Below are positions 42,795 to 51,933 of a stretch of 64,000 bases of DNA, one piece after another (position 1 is the first letter of the stretch; each line of letters begins with the position of its first letter). The DNA comes from Rebecca billardiae RCC1528. Taxonomy: Eukaryota; Haptophyta. The stretch is from positions 930,001 through 994,000 of the forward strand of contig OZ251237.1 in assembly GCA_965240325.2 (NCBI GenBank), in the 5' to 3' direction. The notes under the pieces were generated by a model. It searched no databases, was not told the origin of the DNA, and saw nothing but the letters and a program-made list of their open reading frames with translations. A program made the translations under genes and the position numbers.

Positions 42795-44745
42795 ATGGGC
42801 AGCGGCGACGAGAGCGCTGCGGGGTTGCTGCCTGTCCTCTGTGGCCTGGGCATCGTCGCGTTCCTCGCGTGGTTCATCATGTCGCGCCAGATCAACGTGT
42901 GCTTGAGATCCCTCGGCCTCGACCGCATGCTCTTCGAGAGCGACGTCGTGGACACGCGGGAGGGCGTGGCGGGCCGCTGCATGACGACGCTGTACGGCAA
43001 GCTGCCGCCGTCGCAGTTCCCGCAGGTGGGCATGCTCTCAGCCATGCTCTTCTGCATCATCGGCGTCTACTGGCTCCTGCGCTCGCTGAAGGTACGCGCG
43101 CTCGGACGCCGCTGCACCGCGGCGCGCGCGCGCGTGCGCGCTCGCGCTACGCCACACAGGTGCTCACGCGCGCGCGCGCGCATGCTGCGCCGTGCGCCGC
43201 GTTGCGCGAGCAGGACACGGTCTTCGCCACGACCGTGGGGATTGAGTACCAGCCGCGCGCGAAGATGGTCTCGCTCTGCGTCGTCTTCGTGCTGCTCTTT
43301 GTGTACAATCGCATGATTGACACTTTTGAGAAGCACGTGCTCTTCTACATTCTCTCCATCACGTACGGCAGCATCTTCTTGGTGATCGGCGTGCTGCTGC
43401 ACATGCCAGTGATCGGTCTGAGCAACACCGAGTCGGACCCCACGCGCCTGATCGGCTGGTGCGCGCAGTGCGGCGGCAGCCGGCTGGCGGCGTGCGCAGC
43501 GCCTCGGCTGAGTGCCTGTGAGACCGCGCCCCGCTGCGCCTCGCGCGCGCGCGCTCTCGTGTGCGCGCGCGCGCAGGGTGAGCTACTGCGCGATCGAGAG
43601 CTTCGGCTCGATCTTCGTCTCGCTCTTCTGGTCCTTCGTCAACTCCAGCGTCAGCCTCGAGCACGCGAAGGCGAGCTACGGCCTGATCATCGCGGGCGCG
43701 CAGGTGGGCGCGATCCTGGGGCCGACGCTGGTGGTCATGTCGAACGTGCTGGGCGTGGCGAACCTGTACGTGTTCGGCGGCGCCGTGGTGGGGCTCGTGT
43801 GGGTGCTGATGAAGAAGTACGTCTCGTTCTACGGCGTCGGCCGCGGCATCAACGCCGGCGGCGCCAAGCCGGACAAGGGCGCCACCGGCCTGGTGGAGGG
43901 GCTGTGGCTGCTGCTCAAGCACCCGTACGTGATGGGCATCTTTGCGATCACGTGCCTCTTCGAGGTGGTGGTCACGGTGCTCGACTTCGAGATGAAGGTG
44001 ATCGCGAAGAAGCAGCCGCAGTACGTCAAGGCCGAGGACTTCGCCCGCTTCATGGGCTTCTTCGGCCAGGCGACCAACTCGGTCTCGCTCTTCTTCTCGC
44101 TGGTCGGCACGTCGTTTGTGATCCGCCGGCTCGGGCTGTCGAGCACGCTGATGCTCTTCCCGACGATGCTGATGGCGGTGCTCTCGTACGTGATGGTGTA
44201 CCCGTCGCTCGACGTCTTCTTCTTCGCGCTCGTCACCGTGAAGGGCCTCTCCTACGCGCTCAACAAGCCGTCCGTCGAGATGCTCTACTTCGCCACCTCC
44301 GACACGATCAAGTTCAAGTCGAAGTCGTGGTCGGACGTCTTCGGCGCGCGCTGCGCCAAGGCCTTCGGGTCGGTGATCACTGACTCGCTGCGGTGCGCGC
44401 GGCGCGGCGCGCGCGGGGCCGCCGGCGCGGAGCCCGCTCGGCGCGCGCGCCAGCACTCACGCCGCGCCCCCCGGCTCCGCCCGACACGCGGCCGCGCGCG
44501 CGACGCGCAGGTACTCGATGGAGGCGCTGCTGACGCAGGGGAACCGCTGGTCGATCGCCGTCAACGCTGTGCTACTGGTGACCGCGCTGCTGATGGGCAG
44601 GAAATTCAACGAGCTGCAGGCGACGGGCGAGGTGATTGGCGAGGGCAAGCTGCCCCACGACGACAAGGGCGCGGGCGAGCTCAAGGCTCTCAACTCGGCA
44701 GACAGCGGCGAGGAGTCGGAGGCGGAGCCGTCAGGCACCAAGTGA
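42795..44745 (+). CDS. TLC-family ATP/ADP (nucleotide) transporter
   Basis: Exons 42795..43091, 43214..43458, 43577..44392, 44511..44745 (530 aa). Each join restores family sequence, for example LIGW|VSYCAIESFGSIFVS and TDSLR|YSMEALLTQGNRW. Length and about 12 hydrophobic segments match the chlamydial, rickettsial and plastid nucleotide transporter family. The C-terminal block is diagnostic: TVKGLSYALNKPSVEMLYF, then FKSKSWSDVFGARCAKAFGS. The central block RAKMVSLCVVFVLLFVYNRM is also typical. Family members exchange ATP for ADP or import nucleotides with protons. Algae use them at the plastid envelope, and some protists use them elsewhere. The N terminus enters a membrane segment within about 12 residues, so no plastid transit peptide is evident; location is open. 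The gene has three short introns, so it is not bacterial contamination. Confidence 0.9.
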
Positions 44746-45514
44746 CTACGCCGGGGCCAGCTCGACCGCGACCGCGCGACCGCCGTCCCTCCGTACCTTC
44801 TGCATACCACCCAGTACCACCACCGCCACCAGCGCCGAGGGGGCGGCGCGGCCGGCGGGGAGCAGGGCTCGCTGCCGCCGTCACCGCTCCTCAACGTGTG
44901 ACGCGACGTCACTGCTGCGACGATGCGGCGATCCGCAGCCGATAACAGGGCGCCGTGTTCTCCATCCGGCGGTCGCACGGTCGGTCACTGGGTGTGCCGC
45001 CGTGTGTGAGTTTGACGGGCCCGGCGTCGGGGCCGACACTCAGTCCCCGGCCGCCGTGACGGCGGCGGCGCCCGCACCAGGGGCACCATAGTAGCGGTTC
45101 GACCGTCGACATGATTGAAATGTGGCTTCTGCTGCCTGAGTCCCAGCGGCTGATAGACTATGGCCGAGCGCGCAGTCGCCCGGCAGTCGGGAGGCCCAAG
45201 CGAGTCTTGTCCTTACCTCCCGTTGCGGAGGCACCGCCACTGTCCGCCATCCTGAACTTGAAGAACATGCACGAAACCAAGCCACCGCCAAATCTGAGCC
45301 TGTCGAATATTACCGTATGCTCAATTTGGCTCATCTCCCTATAAGCAGCGGGTAGCTTTCAATAAGCTTGGGGAAGGTGTCAGATAGGGCGACGGCCGCT
45401 CGGAGGCGCTCGCCCAGCGCGGTCCCTTTTTCGCGGACGGCAGACGACGGCTTTACCGCCGCCCCTCGCTCAGCTTGCGCGACTCGCCGCCACGGCCCGG
45501 GCGGACGCGGCGTC
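44746..45514. other. Intergenic region
   Basis: This lies between two plus-strand genes and should contain the 3' end of the transporter and the promoter and leader of the kinase. GC content falls toward 45340-45370. The kinase frame is open back to an ATG at 45368, used only as an alternative start. No repeat or RNA gene was recognised. Confidence 0.5.
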
Positions 45515-48500
45515 ATGCTGCGCCCTATCGGCGGCGCCGACCCGCGCGGCGAGGAGCGCGATCGCGAGCCGTGCGCAGCTCTTTTTAGGCGCAGCTACTC
45601 CTCTCCCGGCGAGTCGCTCGCCGCTCGGCTCGCAGCCGCCGAGGCGGCGTCCGGTGAGGAGGGTGGCCCAAATGCTCGCGGCGGCGAGAGCTCGCCACGC
45701 GCGCCGAGCGTGTCCATCCCGCTGCGGCCGCACATGACTCGGTCGCGCGAGGCGCCTCGGCTGGTACCCATGGACGAGTCTCCGCGCGACTCGCCGCGGC
45801 GTCCACCACCACGCCTCACGCGCGTGGAGAGCACGCCGTCTGTGCAGCGGCCTCCGTACGGGCGTACTGTGCAGGACCCGACTTCGATGCGCAGCCTGGT
45901 GAGCGCGATCGCCCCGCTGGTGCCGGGCGCGACCGGGTACCCGAGGCGCGCACAGCAGATGCCGCACACGTCGTCGGCCTCTGTACGCCCGCTGGTGCGT
46001 GGCGCGCACACCGCGCGCCGATGGCGCGGGACAGCTGGCCGGCGCGCGCCGCGGCGCGCCGCGCCTCTCACCGCGCGGCTGCACTGCGCGCGCGCGCGTT
46101 GCGGTGGCGCCGCGGCCGTGCGCAGGAGCACATGTCACCTCCGCCGACGACCAAAGCCGTCGAGCTGCCGCGCGAGCAGTACCTCAAGCTCACGCGCGAC
46201 CACGAGCTGCTGACGTCGAAGGTGAAGGAGCTGACAGCGTCGCTCGCCGAGGCCGAGGGGCGCGCGCGCCGCGCAGAGCAGGAGGCGGCGGAGCTGCGGC
46301 GGCAGCTGCGCGCGGTGGATCGCGGCGAGACGCGGCCCTCCTCGCCGCCCCGGCCGGTGCGCACGCACATCGTCTCGCCACCGCCTCTCGCCACATGGAA
46401 CACAGCTTCGCTCGCACCTGGGTGCGTGCGCGCACCGGCCGCGCTCCGCCGTGCGCCGCACGTGCGCTCGCGCGCGGGCCGTGCCGCGCGCGCCCCCGCG
46501 AGGCCCGGCCCCGTGACGCGGCCGCCCCTTGCCGCCCGCCCCTCCCGCGCCGCCGCGCGCGCGCAGCTCGCGCGGCGGGAGCGCCTCGCGCAGGCGGCAG
46601 GAGGTCCATAGGCTCGCTCGCGTCTTCTCAGAGCACACGTTCCGGGAGGAGGGCGGCGCGACGCCGCCCGGCGCGGGCGCTGGGCTGAGCAGCCCGGAGC
46701 GCGAGCTGGCGGGGCTCTCGCCGCCGCCCGTGCGGCTCCGCAGCCCCCGGCCGAACGATCGGCACCCGACACCGTCGGACGCCGGGCGGCGGCTTCTGCT
46801 CACGGCGCTGCGCCGCTCGCCGATCCTGTCGTCCATGCGCGAGGACGAGCTGAGCGCGCTGGTCGAGCACATGTCCGCGCACGTGGCGCACTTCCCCTCG
46901 GGCCAGGCGCTCATGACCGCGGGCAGCCGGCCGGACCGCTGCCTGATCATCAAGGCGGGCTGGGCGTCCGTCACGCAGCCGGCGGCGGCGGGCGGCGACG
47001 GCGCGACGCCGCCCGCCACGCCGCTCAGCCTCGCCCGGCTCGGGCCGGGCGACCCGGTGGGCGACTTTGCGCTGATCTACGACACGCCGGCGCAGGTCAC
47101 GGTCAGCGCGGACGGCGGCTCGGTCGAGGCGTGGCAGCTGCACTCCGTCGACTTCTACCGGCTGGTGCAGGGGCGGCACATCAAGCTGCGCAAGGTGGCG
47201 TTTGGCGCGCTGCGCGAGCTGCAGCTGCTCGCGCCGCTCCCGGACGGCGTGCTCTCGCGGCTGCTGGACATGTGCGAGGCGAGCGGCTTCGAGTCGGGCG
47301 AGCGGCTGACCGGCCGCTCCGCCGGCGGCGACCTCTCCGCGTACGACGCGCACATCATCGTGCGCGGCGAGGTGGTCGTGCCGGCGGACGCGGCGATCGG
47401 CGAGGAGGACGACGGCGAGGACGCAGACGACGACGAGGAGCCGATCGCGCTGCCCAAGGGCGGCTTCTTCTCGGGGAAGATCCCGCCGGGCGTGTGCGTG
47501 CGCGGCTCGACAACGATCGTCACGGTGCCCAGAGGAGCCGCGCCGCTCGCCGAGTACCCGACGATCAGCGAGCAGCTCTTCGGCCGGCTCGCGCCGCGCG
47601 CGCCGATGGTCGGCGCCGGGCCGAGCACGCCGCCGCCGCCGCCCTTCCGCTGCGGCTTCGCCGCGGCGGACGCGCGCGACGCGCCGGGTGCGGCGGGCGG
47701 GCAGAAGGCGCGCGCGGCGGGCGGCGCCTCGCCCAGCGAGCCGCCGCGCCCGGCCTTCGCCGACCTGCACGCGCTCAAGCTGATCAACTCGGGCTCGTTC
47801 GCGGTCGTGCGGCTCGTGCGCGACCGCGGCAGCGGCAACGTGTACGCGCTCAAGGTGCTCAAGAAGCAGCTGGTCGTGCAGATGCGGCAGCAGCACCACG
47901 TGGTGCAGGAGCTGCACGCGATGCGCACGCTGGACCACCCGTTCATCGTCTCGCTCAAGGGCGCCTTCCAGGACGCGGAGCACCTCTACCTGCTGCAGGA
48001 GCTCGTGCTCGGCGGCGAGCTCTTCACGGTGCTCGACAAGTTTGGAAGGCTGCCGCTCGAGCTCGCGCGCTTCTACGCGGCGAGCCTCACGCTGGTGCTC
48101 GCGTACATGCACGCGAACAACTTCGTGTACCGGGACCTGAAGCCCGAGAACGTGCTCATCGACACGCAGGGCTACGTCAAGCTGTGCGACTTTGGCTTCA
48201 CCAAGCGCGTGGCGGACCGCACATGGACGATGTGCGGCACACCCGAGTACATGCCGCCCGAGGTGATCACCGGGCAGGGCGCGAACGCGGCGGCGGACTG
48301 GTGGATGCTGGGCATCCTGATGTACGAGATGCTCGTGGGTGCGCGCCCGGTGCTCGCGCCGGCGCGGCGGCACCGCGGCACCGCCCGGTACGGCCCTCGC
48401 GCAGCAGGCCGCGCTGGCTGACACGCGCGAGCGAGCGATCGCGCCGCCGCTGCCGCGCGCGCCCACGCCGCTGCGCAGGCGAGGCACCGTTCACCGGCGA

Positions 48501-49115
48501 GACGGACCTCGACATCTTCGCGAGCATCAAGCGGGGGCAGGTGCACTTCCCCGACTTCGTGCCGAAGGACGCTGCGGATCTCATCTCGCGGCTGCTCCGC
48601 CTAGACGTGTGTGCTGCGCGCAAGGCGCCGCGCAGGGCGGCGCGCCCGCGCGCAGTCCTCGGCCACGCGCCTGTGCCGCCGCTGACTGCCTGGAGCGCCG
48701 CGCGCGCGCACGCGCGCGCGCCGCTGCGACGTGTGCAGGTCAAGGAACGGCCGGGGTACCTGCAGGGCGGTGCACGCGACGTCATGCGTCACTCCGTGTT
48801 CGAGGTGAGCCGCGCACCCCCCCCGTTCACGCGGCTGGCCCATCGAATGCGCGCCGTGCTGCCGCGCACATGACACGGCCGCTGGCGCTGGCGCCGCCCG
48901 GCTCCCATCGCCCCCCCGCGCCGGCGCAGGGCATGGACTGGGACTGTCTACAGCAGCGGGCGCTGCATCCACCATACCAGCCGACGGTGCAGAGCGTCGA
49001 CGACACCTCCAACTTCGCGGGCCAGGAGGAGACCACGCCCATCGATGACAGCAGGCCGTATGACGCCAAGCGGTACGAAAGGCTATTCGGCGACTTCGAG
49101 GCGGTTGCGGTATAG
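45515..49115 (+). CDS. AGC-family protein kinase of PKG type with two cNMP-binding-like folds
   Basis: Exons 45515..45994, 46126..46421, 46594..48338, 48479..48606, 48739..48804, 48930..49115 (966 aa). Joins rebuild the kinase, for example MLVG|EAPFTGETDLDIF. A disordered Ser/Arg/Pro region comes first, then a coiled coil near 175-225 (LTSKVKELTASLAEAEGRAR) that may dimerise the protein. Two cyclic-nucleotide-binding-like folds lie at about 326-448 and 461-588. The kinase starts near 647: glycine loop INSGSFAVV, lysine in VYALKVLKK, catalytic FVYRDLKPENVL, metal-binding CDFGFTKRV, and AGC activation segment TMCGTPEYMPPEV. A short tail ends YERLFGDFEAVAV. This order (cNMP, cNMP, kinase in one chain) is that of cGMP-dependent kinases. 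The first cNMP fold reads VGDFALIYDTPAQVT, lacking the usual Arg; the second has no clear cassette, so ligand control is doubtful. Confidence 0.85.
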
Positions 49116-49816
49116 TGGAATATAGCGCAGCTGAATAAGACTCAAAGTGAGTAGTGACGGTCTATCTCACAGATGTAATAACTATCATCTTAGACATATA
49201 TATATAGCGGCAGTCGTCGTGACAGTCCGAGTAGTCACTGAGTCTCGGAGTGGATGCGGACCACACTGTAGTTATCCCGCCACTGAGCCACAGTGAAATC
49301 AGCAGTTAATAATAATCGTTATCTGATGAGTGCTGGTAGTAGTGGCGGCCCGCGGACTCAGGTGACGCTGGTGACGGAGGGCGCGGAGCGCGAAGTCGTC
49401 AGAGCGTGGAGGCTGGAGCCCGCAGGGCCAGGCGCCGGCCGCACGAATCGAATTACGTACTATGTAGTTATTAAATTCGATCGTCAAAAAAGCATATATA
49501 TATATCGGTCTCTGATGCTCGCTTATATTAATATTTGCGCTAGTGATCATCATCAAAAAAACAGCAACTAATGGGACAGGGGACGGATGAAATTATTCTT
49601 GATCTTCGAGGGCGGCGCGGTGGTTGAGACTAGTTTCTATTTTTCGAGATGACCCGCTATATATAGACAGCCATTTGAGACAAAACGGATTACAACAGTA
49701 GTCATATAGTTAGGAGCGGCCCTATGGCATATAGGATGAGTTCCGGAGACTACGAGCGCGCTACCAGGGGCCGTCAGGATGAACCGGCCCCTGGTGGCGC
49801 GCTCGCTGCTAGCTTA
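49116..49816. other. AT-richer intergenic region, convergent 3' ends
   Basis: The kinase gene (+) and the DUF3427-like gene (-) converge here. The region has short (TA) runs near 49196 and 49496 and a strong stem-loop close to the minus-strand stop codon. Short reading frames at 49293-49571 match nothing known. Confidence 0.6.
49754..49804 (+). other. Strong 19-bp stem-loop (imperfect palindrome)
   Basis: Arms 49754-49772 and 49786-49804 pair over 19 bp around a 13-nt loop. The single imperfection is a U.G wobble if the plus strand is transcribed but an A/C mismatch on the minus strand. It lies 12 bp beyond the stop of the minus-strand gene and about 640 bp beyond the kinase stop. It could be an RNA 3'-end structure, a small-RNA hairpin or a foldback-element remnant. 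Confidence 0.75.
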
Positions 49817-50701
49817 TTACTTCGAACTCGACGCGTGCGCCATCAAAGCCTGGAAGCGCTCGCTCGACGACAGCGCATCGTAGTCTCCCAACGACCACTC
49901 CACCTCCAGCGGCAGGGTGCCAGGGTAGTGCCGAACGTACTCGAGCCGGCCGCAAAACACATACGGTGAGGGTGGCGCGCCCGACTGCACGAGACGGCAA
50001 AACAGCAGGCGGCGGGGTGACTTGGCGGAGAGCAGGCGCTTGATCACCGGGGTTTCTTCGTGCTGCCGCCCGCCCGCGAACCACGACATCCGCCTGGCGC
50101 CGTCCATAAATAGATTTTTGTAGTCGGAGCCGCCAACGTTCACAAAGAGGAAGATGGCATTCTTCCACTCGATCGCGCCGGCGTATTTGCTGAATTTCGG
50201 GCAACTCGCGCGCGAGGCGAACTCCATGACGGACGCCTTGGTGGGCGGCCCCGGGATCTCCCCGCCGATGCCGAGCTGCTCGAGGGCGTCGAGGTTTGCC
50301 GACACCGCGCGCGAAGACCCGGGCTGCGCCATGCCCTGGTCTGTGTCGTCAGCGAGCAGCCCGGCCTCGGAGGCCACGCGAGGCTGCGAGGGCGAGGCCT
50401 GTGATGTGGGCTTATCCGCGGTCGCGCGTTGCTTCTCGGCGCCCCGCCGGTCCTCCGCCGCGGGCGTCTCGGCAGGTGCGCGCCGCACGCGTGAGGACCG
50501 ACGGACCTCGATGCCAAGCTCTTCAGGCGATCGCTTTGTCACGCGGCTCGGCTTGCGGCTGGCGCTGGCGGGCTGACGGGTGGCGCTGGCGGAGGGCGGG
50601 GGCGCAGTGGGCTGCCCCAGGAGCCCGAGACCATCGAGCACTGCGCGGTTCTGCGCGATCTGCTCAAGCCGTGCGCGTTCGTAGGGCGTAAGTTCCGCCA
50701 T
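49817..50701 (-). CDS. Small basic protein with DUF3427-like C-terminal domain
   Basis: Single exon, 294 aa, starting MAELTPYERARLEQIAQNRA. The first 20-25 residues (YERARLEQIAQNRAVLDGLG) form a helix like that seen at the N terminus of WDR76-like and some plant nuclear proteins. Residues about 30-150 are disordered and basic (SRVTKRSPEELGIEVRRSSR). The C-terminal 130 residues have the order of a DUF3427 domain: YKNLFMDGARRMSWFAG, then HEETPVIKRLL, then RRLLFCRLVQ, then YVFCGRLEYVRHY, then LEVEWSLGDYDAL. In bacteria that domain ends restriction/helicase-type proteins and contains the W..Q, LF.R, F.YLG and W.L pattern. No nuclease or helicase motif is present here. The likely setting is nuclear, perhaps DNA or chromatin binding, but the function is unknown. 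The domain match is by pattern only. Confidence 0.6.
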   Translation of the reverse strand: MAELTPYERARLEQIAQNRAVLDGLGLLGQPTAPPPSASATRQPASASRKPSRVTKRSPEELGIEVRRSSRVRRAPAETPAAEDRRGAEKQRATADKPTSQASPSQPRVASEAGLLADDTDQGMAQPGSSRAVSANLDALEQLGIGGEIPGPPTKASVMEFASRASCPKFSKYAGAIEWKNAIFLFVNVGGSDYKNLFMDGARRMSWFAGGRQHEETPVIKRLLSAKSPRRLLFCRLVQSGAPPSPYVFCGRLEYVRHYPGTLPLEVEWSLGDYDALSSSERFQALMAHASSSK

Positions 50702-51933
50702 CGTCGATTCGTCGCGACTCGCGACGACAGCTTGCCCGAACGCAAGTCACGTCCGGACGTGGGTTTCGCGAGGCGACATGGCGGACACGTTGCCGCAGTG
50801 GCAAGCGTCGGAGGACCCTATCGTCGCTCGCATGCAGCTCCTGTGGGAGCATGCCCTTCTTCACCTCGACGAGTCACCAGACCTCAGCCGTCACTACATG
50901 TACGCGCACCCGACGCCCTGAGCCTGGCTCGGTGCACACGCGCGGCCGTGTTTTAAGCGCGTGCTTCCCTCCCGCGCCCACCGCAGTATGCGGTTGTGTC
51001 AGGTCTCAAGACAACAGAACGTGGAGCTCCCGAGGCAGCTGCAAGCGCGCTTCTGCGACTCATGCTGCATTCTGCACGTGCCGGGCGTAAACTGCAGCAT
51101 TCGCGCGCGCGTGAGCCGCAAGAGCCGCCGGGTCCGCACGCGGCTGGGTGCGCGGCGCGTGCAGAAGCACCTGCTTGTTGCACGCACGTGCTGGGCATGC
51201 GGCTCCACCTCGCGCCAGCGTGCATCCGGTGGTGCAGGCCATGCGGCTGTGCCACTCCATGGCTCGAGGCCGCAGTCCAACCCAGGCGCAGGCACACGCG
51301 CAGCCTCCCAGCAAGCTGCAGCATCTTGTGCGGGGCTGTCTGCAGCACGTGCGACAGCAGCAGCATCGACAGGTGGCAGAGCTGATGGCAGCCATCAAGC
51401 GGATGCATCAGTCATCATGTTTGACGACTTCTTCAGCCTGGGATGATGATACTGTAGTATGTACAACGACTAGCATCTCGGAGTCGTAGCGCAGCATCGT
51501 CAGCTAAGCCGAGCCGAGCGGAAGAAATATAATAATCATATCATGCATCACACTGCTTTACATCTGGCGCCCGCCGCCCCGCCGTGACCGCGCACTGACT
51601 CACTCACTGACTGACACTCATACGTTCGTAACTGTTATTCGTCAGCGGACGCGGTGACTGTAGTGCTGCGAGTGTGGCTGTCACTGTCAGCCAGCGGCAG
51701 CGTCATGCCGATCCCGGGATATGTCATATGATGATGATGACTCATTATCATAATAGAGTGCACCGTTACAGACGTACTGCACTGTCACTGAGCACTGATG
51801 GTAGCTAGTTGCACTGCTCCGTATCAATCATCGGACTGCTACTATATAATAGTAGTCTACTCACTACTGCTCGGACGGAGCGACCTCGCCCTCGGGCTCG
51901 GCGCCTCGGCGCATTCTGACACTCCGCCGCCGC
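50702..51933. other. Intergenic region of mixed composition
   Basis: This lies between the 5' end of the DUF3427-like gene and the 3' end of the dynein gene, both on the minus strand. A moderately GC-rich part (50740-51420) carries CAG/GCA-rich sequence and is open in several frames on both strands without recognisable protein. The rest (51480-51860) is AT-richer, with short direct repeats such as CACTGACT. No gene is called. Confidence 0.5.

Noticed and set aside
42795-44745. Bacterial contamination or endosymbiont origin for the TLC transporter
   Set aside because: The gene has three spliceable introns with the same donor style as neighbouring eukaryotic genes and is flanked by them.
50961-51446. 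Overlapping frames of 100-160 codons on both strands between the DUF3427-like gene and the dynein gene
   Set aside because: Several competing frames of similar length, none with recognisable motifs; probably CAG-rich non-coding sequence.
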